This document shows positions 25,876 to 34,511 of a stretch of DNA of 64,000 bases, one piece after another. Origin of the DNA: Azonexus sp. (lineage in GTDB: Bacteria > Pseudomonadota > Gammaproteobacteria > Burkholderiales > Rhodocyclaceae). The DNA is taken from positions 186,001 to 250,000 of the forward strand of contig NZ_JAVBXX010000007.1 of assembly GCF_030824335.1 (NCBI RefSeq), written 5' to 3'. Under the pieces are notes generated by a model. The model saw nothing but the letters and a program-made list of their open reading frames with translations, was not told where the DNA came from and did not search any database. Within the stretch, counting starts at the first letter, position 1, and every line of letters starts with the position of its first letter. A program made the translations under genes and the position numbers.

Positions 25876-27549
25876 TCAGGCTGCCTTGAGTTCTGCTGCG
25901 GCTTCTTCGCGCACCCGCTTGGCTTCGTCGAGCAGGTAGCGCTGGTAGTCTTCGAGGTCGCCGTCGAAGGGTTCGACACCGCCCTTGGAGACCAGCCAGA
26001 ATTCGTCGCAGACCGAGCGCAGCATGGCGCGGTCGTGGCTGACCAGCATGACCGTGCCTTCGAACTCGTTGAGCGCAACCGCCAGTGCTTCGCGGGTGTT
26101 GAGATCGAGGTGATTGGTCGGTTCGTCGAGCAGCAGCAGGTTGGGCCGTTGCCAGACCAGCATGCACAGCACCAGCCGGGCCTTTTCGCCGCCGCTCATG
26201 GTGCCGACCGGCTGCTTGACCATCTCGCCGCCGAAATTGAAGGTGCCGAGGAAGTTACGCAATTCCTGCTCGCGCCCCGGCACGTTGCTGCGGCCGTTGG
26301 CAATGGCTTCCTTGGCCAGCCGGATCATGTGTTCGAGTGGCGTGTCCTGCGGGCGCAGCACGTCGAGTTCCTGCTGTGCAAAGTAGCCGATGTTCAGCCC
26401 CTTGCCTTCCGTGACTTCGCCGGCAATCGCCGCCAGGTCGCGGGCGATGGTCTTGACCAGCGTCGATTTGCCCTGGCCGTTGGCGCCGAGGATGCCGATA
26501 CGCTGACCAGCCATCACCGAGCGATTGATGCCGCGCACGATGACCGTCGGTGGCGTGCCGGCTGGCGCGTCCTCCGGCGGCGGATAGCCGATGGCGGTAT
26601 CGACCATCGACAGCATCGGGTTCGGCAGGTTTTGCGGTTCCTGGAATTCGAATGTGAATTCGGCATCGGCCAGTACCGGTGCGATCTTTTCCATGCGGTC
26701 CAGCGCCTTGACCCGGCTCTGCGCCTGCTTGGCCTTGCTGGCCTTGGCTTTGAAGCGGTTAATGAAGGACTGCAGGTGGGCGATTTTCTCGGCCTGCTTG
26801 GCCATCGTTGCCTGTTGCAGCAGCATCTGCTCGGCACGCATGTCTTCGAACTTGCTGTAATTGCCGCCGTAGCGGACCAGCTTGGCGTTATCGATGTGCA
26901 GCGTGACGCCGGTAATCGCGTCGAGGAATTCGCGGTCGTGGCTGATCATGACCAGCGTGCCCTGGTAGCGCTTCAACCAGGCTTCAAGCCAGACCAATGC
27001 GTCCAGATCGAGGTGATTGGTCGGCTCGTCGAGCAGCAGGATGTCGGATGGGCACATCAGCGCGCGCGCCAGTTGCAGGCGCATGCGCCAGCCGCCGGAG
27101 AAGCTGTCGACCGGATTGTGTAGTTCCGAAACCTTGAAGCCGAGGCCGAGAATCAGCGCCTGGGCGCGAGATTCGGCGTCGTAGTCGCCGGCATCGTGCA
27201 GCGCCATGTAGGCTTCCGCCATGCGCATGCCGTCATCGCTGGCTTCGGCATCGTGCACTTCGTTGCGGGCGGCGAGCAGCGGCGTGTCGCCGTCGATGAC
27301 GAAATCGGTCGCCGACTGGTCGGTTTCCGGCATGTCCTGCGCGACCTGGCCCATGCGCCATTGGCTGGGCATGGAAAAATCGCCGCCATCTTCATGCAGC
27401 GTGCCGTTGAGCAAGCCGAACAGCGTCGATTTGCCGGCGCCGTTGCGCCCGACCAGACCGACTTTTTCGCCCGGATTGATGGTGATTGAGGTCTTGTCGA
27501 GCAGCACTTTCGTGCCGCGGCGCAGGGTAACGTTTCTTAAAGTGATCAC
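25876..27549 (-). CDS. ABC-F family ATPase (YheS-like)
   Basis: A 557-residue protein with two nucleotide-binding domains and no membrane segments. Walker A motifs are GRNGAGKSTLFG and GANGQGKSTLVK; signatures are SFSGGWRMRL and TMSGGEKARL; both have LLLDEPTNHLDL. The linker near residues 230-300 is rich in Lys and Gln. ABC-F proteins act on the ribosomal E site. It is shorter than E. coli YheS (637) because the C-terminal arm is reduced. It is co-directional with the rRNA methyltransferase. Confidence 0.9.
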   Translation of the reverse strand: MITLRNVTLRRGTKVLLDKTSITINPGEKVGLVGRNGAGKSTLFGLLNGTLHEDGGDFSMPSQWRMGQVAQDMPETDQSATDFVIDGDTPLLAARNEVHDAEASDDGMRMAEAYMALHDAGDYDAESRAQALILGLGFKVSELHNPVDSFSGGWRMRLQLARALMCPSDILLLDEPTNHLDLDALVWLEAWLKRYQGTLVMISHDREFLDAITGVTLHIDNAKLVRYGGNYSKFEDMRAEQMLLQQATMAKQAEKIAHLQSFINRFKAKASKAKQAQSRVKALDRMEKIAPVLADAEFTFEFQEPQNLPNPMLSMVDTAIGYPPPEDAPAGTPPTVIVRGINRSVMAGQRIGILGANGQGKSTLVKTIARDLAAIAGEVTEGKGLNIGYFAQQELDVLRPQDTPLEHMIRLAKEAIANGRSNVPGREQELRNFLGTFNFGGEMVKQPVGTMSGGEKARLVLCMLVWQRPNLLLLDEPTNHLDLNTREALAVALNEFEGTVMLVSHDRAMLRSVCDEFWLVSKGGVEPFDGDLEDYQRYLLDEAKRVREEAAAELKAA

Positions 27550-27601
27550 GAGCGATCCTTGGTGAAAGACCGCTCAGGACGATCTACTTCATGTTGAAAA
27601 A

Positions 27602-28552
27602 TCAAAGCAGGCCGACACTTTCCTCAACGCCGAGATGCACGTTCATGGCTTGCACAGCCGCACCGGAGGCACCCTTGCCGAGGTTGTCCAGGCGCGCCAT
27701 CACCAGCATGCGTTCGGCGTTGCCGAAGACAGCGATGTCCACGCGGTTGGTGTCGTTGTTGGCTTCTACGTTGTAGAAACCGCCTTCGGTGGTCGCAGCC
27801 AGATCGACCGGCAACACATTGATGAACGGCTCGCCGGCGTAATACTCGGCGATGATCTTTTGCACATCGGCCGGCGTGGCGGCGCGGGTGAATTGCTGCG
27901 GCTGCAGGTAGACGGTGACGGCCAGACCCTTGTAGAACGGACCGACGATGGGCTGGAAGATCGGTGCTACGGTCAACCCGGTGTAGGCTTGCATTTCCGG
28001 CAAGTGCTTGTGGGCCAGCGCGAGCGCGTAGGGGCGCGGCGCCTTCAGTTGCGTGGTACTGGCGCTGGCGGCCTGGTAATCGGCAATCATCGATTTACCG
28101 CCACCGGAATAACCGGTAATGGAGTTCGCAGCGACCTGCGTTGCTGCCGGCAGCAGTCCGGCGGCGACCAGCGGACGCAGGGCCAGGATGAAGCCGGTGG
28201 CGTGGCAGCCGGGGTTAGCAATGCGCTTGCTGGCGCGGATCTTCGCGCGCTGCTCGGCGCACAGTTCCGGCAGGCCGAACACCCAGTCCGGATTGACGCG
28301 GTGGGCGGTCGACGCATCGATGATGCAGGTATTCGGGTTATCGACCAGGGTGACCGACTCCTTGGCCGCATCGTCCGGCAGGCACAGGAAAGTCACATCG
28401 GACGCATTGATCAGGCGCTTGCGTTCAGCCAGATCCTTGCGCTTGTCGGCATCGATCTTCAGCAGTTCGATATCGGCACGTTGTGCGAGGTATTCGTTGA
28501 TCTGCAGGCCGGTAGTGCCTTCCTGGCCGTCGACAAAGACTTTGTAGGTCAT
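27602..28552 (-). CDS. argC: N-acetyl-gamma-glutamyl-phosphate reductase, short type
   Basis: A 316-residue NADPH enzyme of arginine synthesis. It has [14 protein letters not shown] for nucleotide binding and the catalytic Cys in [16 protein letters not shown]. The overall length and the EGTTG start match the shorter type-2 ArgC subfamily instead of the ~345-residue form. ATG 28552 was chosen; the extra 39 residues upstream are not family-like and cross an intergenic repeat word. No other arg genes are adjacent. Confidence 0.93.
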   Translation of the reverse strand: MTYKVFVDGQEGTTGLQINEYLAQRADIELLKIDADKRKDLAERKRLINASDVTFLCLPDDAAKESVTLVDNPNTCIIDASTAHRVNPDWVFGLPELCAEQRAKIRASKRIANPGCHATGFILALRPLVAAGLLPAATQVAANSITGYSGGGKSMIADYQAASASTTQLKAPRPYALALAHKHLPEMQAYTGLTVAPIFQPIVGPFYKGLAVTVYLQPQQFTRAATPADVQKIIAEYYAGEPFINVLPVDLAATTEGGFYNVEANNDTNRVDIAVFGNAERMLVMARLDNLGKGASGAAVQAMNVHLGVEESVGLL

Positions 28553-28636
28553 GGGGAGTCCGCTGTTTAGGGGTGGAATGAGGCAGAAATTCTGGCAGAA
28601 AACGATGACGGTTTGGCGAAATCGTTGTTTTTTACG

Positions 28637-28646
28637 GTCGACCGCA
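28637..28646 (-). repeat. Intergenic copy of the TGCGGTCRAC word
   Basis: On the minus strand this reads TGCGGTCGAC, preceded by AATTTC. It lies between the efp terminator and argC, outside any gene. Compare 23331-23340 and 45652-45661. Confidence 0.6.
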
Positions 28647-28659
28647 GAAATTGAGCAAA

Positions 28660-28701
28660 AAGTAGCCAAAAAGCAGCAAAGGCAGCCGAAGCTGCCTTTG
28701 C
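28660..28701 (-). terminator. Intrinsic terminator of efp with UUCG loop
   Basis: Read on the minus strand, GCAAAGGCAGC pairs with GCTGCCTTTGC (28676-28686 with 28691-28701) around a TTCG tetraloop, followed by TGCTTTTTGG. The stable 11-bp stem with a UUCG loop should end efp transcription before argC. Confidence 0.8.
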
Positions 28702-28723
28702 GCTACCCGGCAGAAAGCAGGAA

Positions 28724-29281
28724 TTACTTGCTGCGGCTGCGGTATTCGTCGGTACGCGTATCGATTTCGATCTTGTCGCCGATTTCGACGAAAGCTGGGA
28801 CCGGCAGTTCGAAACCGGTGGAAATCTTGGCCGGCTTCATGACCTTGCCCGAGGTGTCGCCCTTGACGGCCGGTTCGGTGTAGATGACTTCGCGGACCAG
28901 CGAGTTCGGCAGTTCGACGGAAATGGCCTTGCCGTCGTAGAACACGACTTCGCACGGCATGTCGGCTTCGAGGTACTTGAGCGCATCGGTCATGTTCTCG
29001 GCTTCGACTTCGAACTGGTTGTACTCGGCGTCCATGAACACGTACATCGGATCGGCGAAGTAGGAGTAGGTCACTTCCTTCTTGTCGAGCACGACAACTT
29101 CGAACTTGTCGTCAGCCTTGTAAACCGCTTCCGACGGGTTGCCGGACAGCAGGTTCTTGAGCTTCATCTTGACGACGGCGGAGTTACGGCCGGACTTGTT
29201 GTATTCGGCCTTCTGCACCACGAGCGGCTCGGTGCCGACCATGATCACATTACCGGAGCGGAGTTCCTGAGCGGTCTTCAT
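28724..29281 (-). CDS. efp: Elongation factor P
   Basis: A 185-residue factor that relieves ribosome stalling at polyproline. It shows the three beta-barrel domains; the tip of domain I reads [12 protein letters not shown] with Arg at position 32. Arg32 is the residue rhamnosylated by EarP, and earP is the upstream neighbour on the same strand (40 nt). A TATAAT at 29321-29326 (minus strand) overlaps the earP stop and could be its own -10 box. Confidence 0.97.
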   Translation of the reverse strand: MKTAQELRSGNVIMVGTEPLVVQKAEYNKSGRNSAVVKMKLKNLLSGNPSEAVYKADDKFEVVVLDKKEVTYSYFADPMYVFMDAEYNQFEVEAENMTDALKYLEADMPCEVVFYDGKAISVELPNSLVREVIYTEPAVKGDTSGKVMKPAKISTGFELPVPAFVEIGDKIEIDTRTDEYRSRSK

Positions 29282-29320
29282 GTGAGATATCCAAAAAAAT
29301 CTGAAAGGGAAAAGCCCAAA

Positions 29321-29326
29321 ATTATA
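29321..29326 (-). promoter_or_regulatory. Possible -10 box (TATAAT) for efp
   Basis: A consensus TATAAT on the minus strand lies 39 nt before the efp start and contains the earP TAA stop. The expected -35 region has no good TTGACA match, so the assignment is tentative. Confidence 0.4.
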
Positions 29327-30401
29327 CCTTGACAGCGCAAAACCTGACGAGATTTGTCGCTAAATCAGGACTCTCGCTCAAGAAATCGCGCCAGCGGCGG
29401 GTGTGTTGGGCAATATTCGTCCGTTGCATCAGGAAGTCCTGCCAGGCCTTGGCGAAGTTGCCCTGGCTGGCGCGGTCATCGTTCCAGGCAGCAAATACCT
29501 GGCGCACTACGCTGGCGCTAGGCTCGTCCAGGCCGGCGCAATAGAGATCCAGAAATGCCGTCAATTTATCCAGGTGGGCATTGTCGTCCTGCCGGTAAAT
29601 CTGCCAGATGAAGGGTTTTCCAGCCCATTGGGCGCGCACGAAAGAATCTTCGCCGCGCACGAAATTGATGTCGCAGCGACGCAACAGGCGGTCGTAATCG
29701 TCCATGGCCAGGAAGGGTATCGGTTCGATGCGGGCCATGCCAATTTGCCACGGACCATGGCCGCCCAAATGCGCGCTGACCGCTGCCAGCGGCTTGCCGG
29801 GCGGAACATGCAGGCGCACCGGGATGCTGGTCTGCGCAAGCTGGTCAAGCAATTCGCCAACCGGCGCGGTTTCGTAGCAGAACAGGCTGATGTCGAGTTG
29901 ATTGTCCGGTGTGGCCGGTAGCGCTTGAGGCAAGCCGGATTCACGCAGCAATCCGCCGGTCGACCGCGAAAATCCGGGGAAAAAGAAATGTTTGGTCAGC
30001 GCCAGGGTGGGGTGGGGCGAGGCCATGCCGTGACAGCTTTCGGCCCAGGGCTCGGCGGTTAGGTATTCGAGATTGATCCAGCAGGGTGGGCGAGCGGCTT
30101 GGGCCATCGCGGCTACATAGGCCGGCGGCAATTCGCAGGCGAAGGCCTCAATAATCACCTCGGCAACCCGGTCGACCGCAAAATCGTTCGTCCAGCGCCG
30201 GATTTCGACGCCCTGGACCTGTTGTTGCGCGAGCAAAACATCGGTTTCCGGGCAAATCGGCGACAGGCTGGCCAGATCGTCGACCCACAGGCGCATTTTC
30301 TTGCCGTGCTCGCTGGCCAGCTGCCGGGCCAGTCGCCAGCAAACGCCAATGTCGCCGTAATTGTCGATGACCCGGCAGAAGATGTCCCAATGAAGCTGCA
30401 T
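29322..30401 (-). CDS. earP: EF-P arginine rhamnosyltransferase EarP
   Basis: A 359-residue inverting glycosyltransferase (DUF2331) that attaches rhamnose from dTDP-rhamnose to Arg32 of EF-P. The N-terminus [25 protein letters not shown] places Asp13 and Asp17 at the positions reported as catalytic in EarP when ATG 30401 is used, which supports that start over 30410 and 30428. [23 protein letters not shown] near residue 260 is the nucleotide-sugar site. It precedes efp on the same strand. Confidence 0.93.
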   Translation of the reverse strand: MQLHWDIFCRVIDNYGDIGVCWRLARQLASEHGKKMRLWVDDLASLSPICPETDVLLAQQQVQGVEIRRWTNDFAVDRVAEVIIEAFACELPPAYVAAMAQAARPPCWINLEYLTAEPWAESCHGMASPHPTLALTKHFFFPGFSRSTGGLLRESGLPQALPATPDNQLDISLFCYETAPVGELLDQLAQTSIPVRLHVPPGKPLAAVSAHLGGHGPWQIGMARIEPIPFLAMDDYDRLLRRCDINFVRGEDSFVRAQWAGKPFIWQIYRQDDNAHLDKLTAFLDLYCAGLDEPSASVVRQVFAAWNDDRASQGNFAKAWQDFLMQRTNIAQHTRRWRDFLSESPDLATNLVRFCAVKV

Positions 30402-30426
30402 GGCCGGCATGTTAACATCTCGCCCC

Positions 30427-31086
30427 ATGTTTACTCAGCCTCCCGCCTTTCAGGACCCATTGTCCTGCACCGCCTGTCCTCGTCTTGCCGAACACCTGGC
30501 GATGATTCGCCGGCGTGATCCGGACTGGCACGCCTTGCCGGTTCCCGCCTTCGGGCCACTCGATGCCGAGTTGCTGGTGCTCGGCCTGGGGCCGGGCGAG
30601 CGCGGCGCCAACCGGACCGGCCGGCCATTTACCGGCGACGTGGCCGGCGAGTTGCTGTATCCGGCCTTGCATCGTTTCGGTTTCGCGACTGCCGCCGAGG
30701 CGCTGGCCCCGGATTCCTGGGCCAATCCGCTGATGCAACTGCACAATTGCCGCATCACCAATGCCGTGCGCTGTCTGCCGCCGGCCAACAAGCCGGTGAC
30801 GGCGGAAATCCGCCAGTGCAACGGTCATCTGAAGGCCGAACTGGCGGCGATGCGCCAACTCAAGGTCATCGTTGCGCTGGGCACCGTGGCGCATCAGGCG
30901 CTGTTGTGGAGCTACGGCCTGAAGCCGAAGGATTTCACCTTCGGCCACCATGTGCGTCATAACTTGCCGGATGGTCGCATCCTGATCGACAGCTATCACT
31001 GCAGCGGCTACAACTGGCGGACCGGCCGTTTGAGCCGCGAAAGCTTCGAAGCGGTTTTTGCCGACGTGACGACGATTTTGGCCTGA
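30427..31086 (+). CDS. Uracil-DNA glycosylase family protein (type 5-like, Fe-S)
   Basis: A 219-residue protein with an Fe-S-type Cys pair in CTACPRLAEH near residue 15, a catalytic-loop segment GLGPGERGANRTGRPFTGD, and NAVRCLPPANKP and SYHCSGYNWRTGRL that supply further Cys and His. This fits UDG families 4/5, which remove uracil or deaminated bases from DNA. Its start is only 25 nt from the divergent earP start. uvrC follows at once, so it may share a repair operon. Confidence 0.82.
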   Translation: MFTQPPAFQDPLSCTACPRLAEHLAMIRRRDPDWHALPVPAFGPLDAELLVLGLGPGERGANRTGRPFTGDVAGELLYPALHRFGFATAAEALAPDSWANPLMQLHNCRITNAVRCLPPANKPVTAEIRQCNGHLKAELAAMRQLKVIVALGTVAHQALLWSYGLKPKDFTFGHHVRHNLPDGRILIDSYHCSGYNWRTGRLSRESFEAVFADVTTILA

Positions 31087-31101
31087 TTGTTAGCGTCGAC
31101 C

Positions 31102-32913
31102 GTGAAATTTGACGCAAAAGCCTTTCTCGCCTCGCTGACCGAACTACCCGGCGTTTACCGCATGCTCGGGGCGGACGGTGCGGTGCTTTATGTCGGCAAG
31201 GCCAAGAACCTGAAGAAACGGGTTGCTTCCTATTTTCGCGAGAACCTTTCCAGCCCGCGCATCGCGCACATGGTCAGCCAGATCGCCCAGATCGAAACGA
31301 CGCCGACGCGCACCGAGGCGGAAGCGCTGCTGCTGGAAAACAATCTGATCAAGTCCTTGGCGCCGCGCTACAACATCCTGTTTCGCGACGACAAATCCTA
31401 TCCCTACATTGTGTTGACCCACGGCAAGTATCCGCGCCTGGGCTTCTATCGTGGGAATCCGGATCGCAAGGCCGATTATTTCGGTCCTTATCCATCAAGC
31501 TGGGCGGTGCGCGATAGCATTCAACTGTTGCAGAAAATGTTCCGCCTGCGCACCTGTGAAGACACCGTTTTCGCCAATCGCTCGCGGCCTTGTCTGCTGT
31601 ACCAGATCAAACGCTGCAGTGGTCCTTGTGTCGATCATATCGATCCGCAGGATTACGCGGCTGACGTGCAACTCGCCACGATGTTCCTGCTCGGCAAGCA
31701 ACAGGAAGTCACCAAACGTTTGACCCTGTCGATGGAAGAAGCCTCTGCGCGGCTTGCTTTCGAGCAGGCGGCGATCTATCGCGACCAGATCCAGTCCTTG
31801 CACCAGGTCCAGGAAAAGCAGTTTGTTTCCAGCAGCAAGGGTGAGGACGTCGATATCATCGTCGCGGCCAAAGAAGCCGGACAACTGTGCGTCAACCTGG
31901 CCATGGTGCGCGGCGGCCGTCATCTGGGCGACCGGCCGTTTTTCCCGACCAATGTGGGTGATTCAAGCGCCGCTGATGCAACTGCGGCCTTCATTCGCCA
32001 GCACTACGCGGTTCATCCGGCGCCCGCCCGCCTGCTGGTTTTGCCCTTGCCGAGCGAGGATGAGGAGGGCACGACCGCTGCGCTGCTGGCCGAACTGGCC
32101 GGGCGTCCTGTGCCGGTCCTGGAAGCGCGCAGTATGAGCCAGAAGGCCTGGGTGGAGATGGCATTGCAGAATGCCCGCCTGGCCATCCTGGCGCGCAACC
32201 AGGCCACGGCGCAGCAGGAACAGCGTCTCGCTGCCTTGCAGGAAGCGCTGCAACTGGCGGAACCCATTGCGCGCATCGAGTGTTTCGACATCAGTCATAC
32301 GATGGGCGAGAAGGCCGTGGCGTCCTGCGTGGTGTACGAAGGCAACAAGATGAAGAAAAGCGACTATCGCCGCTTCAATATTCGCGACATCACGCCCGGC
32401 GACGATTACGCAGCCATGCGCCAGGCGGTTACCCGACGCTACGACGGTATCGCCAACGGCGAAGGTATAGCACCCGATCTGATCCTGATCGACGGTGGCA
32501 AAGGGCAGGTCTCATCGGCCTGGGCGGCGCTCGCCGATCTCGGCTTGACGCATCTCAACATGATCGGCGTGGCCAAGGGCGAAGAACGCAAACCCGGCCT
32601 GGAAAGCCTGATTTTCCCCGATGGCCGGTCGGCGCTGAACTTGCCGTCCGATCATCCGGCCCTGCATCTGATTCAGGAAGTCCGCGACGAAGCGCACCGC
32701 TTCGCCATCACCGGTCACCGGGCGCAGCGGGCAAAGGCGCGCAAGACCTCGACACTGGAGAGTCTGCCCGGTGTCGGCCCGGCCCGGCGCAAGGCGCTGG
32801 TGGCGCGTTTCGGCGGCTTGGCCGGCGTCCTCGCCGCGACGCCGGAGCAACTGGCCGAAGTCCCCGGCATCAGCAGCGAGATGGCCGAGAAGATTCATTC
32901 CGCTTTACACTGA
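31102..32913 (+). CDS. uvrC: Excinuclease ABC subunit C
   Basis: A 603-residue nucleotide-excision-repair nuclease. It has an N-terminal GIY-YIG domain (LPGVYRMLGADGAVLYVGKAKNLKKRVASYF), a UvrB-binding UVR motif near residue 205, the RNase H-like C-terminal nuclease (IECFDISHTMGEKAVASCVVYE, LILIDGGKGQ) and tandem HhH motifs (LESLPGVGPARRKALVARFGG). GTG 31102 was chosen by comparison with family N-termini; TTG 31087, directly after the previous stop, is possible. Confidence 0.96.
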   Translation: MKFDAKAFLASLTELPGVYRMLGADGAVLYVGKAKNLKKRVASYFRENLSSPRIAHMVSQIAQIETTPTRTEAEALLLENNLIKSLAPRYNILFRDDKSYPYIVLTHGKYPRLGFYRGNPDRKADYFGPYPSSWAVRDSIQLLQKMFRLRTCEDTVFANRSRPCLLYQIKRCSGPCVDHIDPQDYAADVQLATMFLLGKQQEVTKRLTLSMEEASARLAFEQAAIYRDQIQSLHQVQEKQFVSSSKGEDVDIIVAAKEAGQLCVNLAMVRGGRHLGDRPFFPTNVGDSSAADATAAFIRQHYAVHPAPARLLVLPLPSEDEEGTTAALLAELAGRPVPVLEARSMSQKAWVEMALQNARLAILARNQATAQQEQRLAALQEALQLAEPIARIECFDISHTMGEKAVASCVVYEGNKMKKSDYRRFNIRDITPGDDYAAMRQAVTRRYDGIANGEGIAPDLILIDGGKGQVSSAWAALADLGLTHLNMIGVAKGEERKPGLESLIFPDGRSALNLPSDHPALHLIQEVRDEAHRFAITGHRAQRAKARKTSTLESLPGVGPARRKALVARFGGLAGVLAATPEQLAEVPGISSEMAEKIHSALH

Positions 32914-32918
32914 CGCCT

Positions 32919-33497
32919 ATGCCTTTCAATCTCCCCATTCTGCTCACCTGGCTGCGTATTGTGGCCATTCCCCTGTTGATCACCGTCTATTACCTGCCGG
33001 CTGATTGGGTAAACCCGCACGAGCGCAATCTGATCGCCACGGCGATTTTCATCGCCGCAGCCATTACCGACTGGGCGGATGGCTATCTGGCGCGCAAATG
33101 GAACCAGACGTCGGCATTCGGCGCCTTTCTCGATCCGGTTGCCGATAAGCTGATGGTCGCGGCTGCATTGATCATGCTGGTGCAGTTGGGCAGGACGGAT
33201 GCGATCATTGCAACGATCATCATCGGGCGGGAAATCACGATTTCTGCGCTGCGCGAGTGGATGGCCAAGATCGGCGCTTCCAGGAGCGTTGCCGTTTCCA
33301 TGCTGGGCAAGATAAAAACTGCGGCGCAGATGCTGGCAATCCCCTTATTGCTGTTTCAAGGCAGCCTGGCCGGCCATGACTCGATGATTGCCGGTAACTG
33401 GTTGATTTGGATAGCAGCTTTGTTGACGCTGTGGTCGATGGGCTACTATCTGCGCATGGCCTGGCCGGAAATTGCCCGGCGCAGCGCAGAAAAATAA
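32919..33497 (+). CDS. pgsA: CDP-diacylglycerol-glycerol-3-phosphate 3-phosphatidyltransferase
   Basis: A 192-residue membrane enzyme making phosphatidylglycerol phosphate. The CDP-alcohol phosphotransferase motif D-G-x2-A-R-x8-G-x3-D-x3-D is seen in WADGYLARKWNQTSAFGAFLDPVADKL. About five hydrophobic helices are visible. The frame is open far upstream in uvrC, but MPFNLPILLTWLRI is the family start. It begins 5 nt after uvrC; the tRNA promoter follows. Confidence 0.95.
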   Translation: MPFNLPILLTWLRIVAIPLLITVYYLPADWVNPHERNLIATAIFIAAAITDWADGYLARKWNQTSAFGAFLDPVADKLMVAAALIMLVQLGRTDAIIATIIIGREITISALREWMAKIGASRSVAVSMLGKIKTAAQMLAIPLLLFQGSLAGHDSMIAGNWLIWIAALLTLWSMGYYLRMAWPEIARRSAEK

Positions 33498-33507
33498 TCG
33501 CAAGGTG

Positions 33508-33535
33508 TTGACAACGCGCATGGCTGGTCTATAAT
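33508..33535 (+). promoter_or_regulatory. Near-consensus promoter of the tRNA cluster
   Basis: TTGACA at 33508-33513 and TATAAT at 33530-33535 are both perfect and separated by 16 nt. A GC-rich discriminator (GCGCGCTC) follows, typical of stringently controlled stable-RNA promoters. The first tRNA begins 17 nt after the -10 box. Confidence 0.85.
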
Positions 33536-33551
33536 GCGCGCTCTGTTTGAC

Positions 33552-33627
33552 GCGGCAGTAGCTCAGTTGGTAGAGCGATACCTTGCCAAGGTATAGGTCG
33601 AGAGTTCGAGACTCTTCTGCCGCTCCA
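33552..33627 (+). tRNA. tRNA-Gly (GCC), copy 1
   Basis: A 76-nt cloverleaf with acceptor GCGGCAG/CTGCCGC, D-arm GCTCAGTTGGTAGAGC, anticodon loop TTGCCAA (GCC) and T-arm GTTCGAG. CCA is encoded at 33625-33627. It is identical to the copy at 33761-33836. Confidence 0.97.
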
Positions 33628-33678
33628 TTTTTCTCAGGGAAGCGTAGCTTCCTTGTTGTAGCAAGTGTTAGTAGGCGT

Positions 33679-33752
33679 GGCGCGATAGCAAAGCGGTTAT
33701 GCACCGGATTGCAAATCCGTGTAGGTCGGTTCGACTCCGGCTCGCGCCTCCA
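33679..33752 (+). tRNA. tRNA-Cys (GCA)
   Basis: A 74-nt cloverleaf with acceptor GGCGCGA/TCGCGCC, anticodon stem CGGAT/ATCCG with loop TGCAA context giving GCA, T-arm GGTTCGACTCC and encoded CCA. It lies between the two identical tRNA-Gly genes. Confidence 0.96.
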
Positions 33753-33760
33753 AGGTTTTT

Positions 33761-33836
33761 GCGGCAGTAGCTCAGTTGGTAGAGCGATACCTTGCCAAGG
33801 TATAGGTCGAGAGTTCGAGACTCTTCTGCCGCTCCA
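33761..33836 (+). tRNA. tRNA-Gly (GCC), copy 2
   Basis: Identical over all 76 nt to the tRNA-Gly at 33552-33627, including the encoded CCA. It begins 8 nt after tRNA-Cys and is followed 5 nt later by a strong terminator. Confidence 0.97.
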
Positions 33837-33841
33837 AATAA

Positions 33842-33874
33842 AAAAAGGGAAAGCGTATAGCGCTTTCCCTTTTT
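33842..33874 (+). terminator. Strong terminator after the Gly-Cys-Gly tRNAs
   Basis: AAAAAGGGAAAGCG at 33842-33855 pairs perfectly with 33861-33874 around TATAG. Its A- and T-tracts make it potentially bidirectional. It separates the first three tRNAs from tRNA-Leu. Confidence 0.88.
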
Positions 33875-33875
33875 C

Positions 33876-33893
33876 GTATCGAAGCTTCGATAC
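33876..33893. promoter_or_regulatory. Perfect 18-bp palindrome upstream of tRNA-Leu
   Basis: GTATCGAAGCTTCGATAC is a perfect inverted repeat without a spacer, 12 nt before tRNA-Leu. TACAAT overlaps its right end (33891-33896) and could be a -10 box, so the palindrome would sit between -10 and -35. It could be an operator or an extra hairpin stabilising the terminator. Confidence 0.45.
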
Positions 33894-33905
33894 AATCCAA
33901 AACCC

Positions 33906-33991
33906 GCCCGGGTGGTGAAATTGGTAGACACAAGAGACTTAAAATCTCTCGGCTTATGGCTGTACGGGTTCGATTCCCGTCCCGGGCACCA
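33906..33991 (+). tRNA. tRNA-Leu (TAA)
   Basis: An 86-nt class II tRNA with acceptor GCCCGGG/CCCGGGC, anticodon loop CTTAAAA (TAA), a long variable arm (CTCGGCTTATGGCTGT region) and encoded CCA. DUF1178 starts 10 nt downstream. Confidence 0.97.
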
Positions 33992-34000
33992 AGGCTAACG

Positions 34001-34465
34001 ATGATCATCTACGACCTGAGTTGCGACAACAATCACCGCTTTGAAGGGTGGTTTCGCAGTGCTGACGATTTCGAAAAACAGCATGAGCGCCATTTGGTGC
34101 GCTGCCCGCAATGCGATAGTGCAACGACCCGACGCATTCCCTCAGCGGTGGCCATAGGTGGACACCATAATCAGGAAGGCCAGGATGGTAATGCGGCATT
34201 GCCTGAAGTGTCAGCGAAGGGGGCGACAACCGCATTGATGCCGGCGGGGACTCAGTTTGCTTCAGCCTATCGCCAACTTATCCAGGCTATTGTGAATAGC
34301 AGTGAAGATGTCGGAGCTTCTTTCGCCGAGGAAGCCAGGAAAATCCACTACAACGAAGCCCCTGAACGTTCCATTCGTGGGCAGGCCTCTGCTGATGAGT
34401 GTGAGGCACTGCGCGATGAAGGCATCGATATCCTGCACCTGCCGATCGTCAAGGATGAGCACTGA
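34001..34465 (+). CDS. DUF1178 family protein
   Basis: A 154-residue protein with the DUF1178 N-terminus MIIYDLSCDNNHRFEGWF, a zinc-ribbon-like CPQCDSATTRRIPSAVAIGG, and C-terminal IHYNEAPERSIRGQASADECEALRDEGI. DUF1178 is widespread in proteobacteria with no function known to me; the N-terminus resembles regulatory zinc ribbons. The start follows tRNA-Leu closely; the longer frame from 33956 would run through the tRNA and was rejected. Confidence 0.85.
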   Translation: MIIYDLSCDNNHRFEGWFRSADDFEKQHERHLVRCPQCDSATTRRIPSAVAIGGHHNQEGQDGNAALPEVSAKGATTALMPAGTQFASAYRQLIQAIVNSSEDVGASFAEEARKIHYNEAPERSIRGQASADECEALRDEGIDILHLPIVKDEH

Positions 34466-34511
34466 TCAAAATGGTGGTGGATGCTGGGCGTGTCTGACTG
34501 GCAAGCAGGTA

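Noticed and set aside
25873..27123. 416-codon plus-strand frame
   Set aside because: Antisense to the ABC-F gene, which has complete Walker and signature motifs.
32280..32918. Long N-terminal extension of pgsA
   Set aside because: Lies inside uvrC in another frame; PgsA family proteins begin at about 32919.
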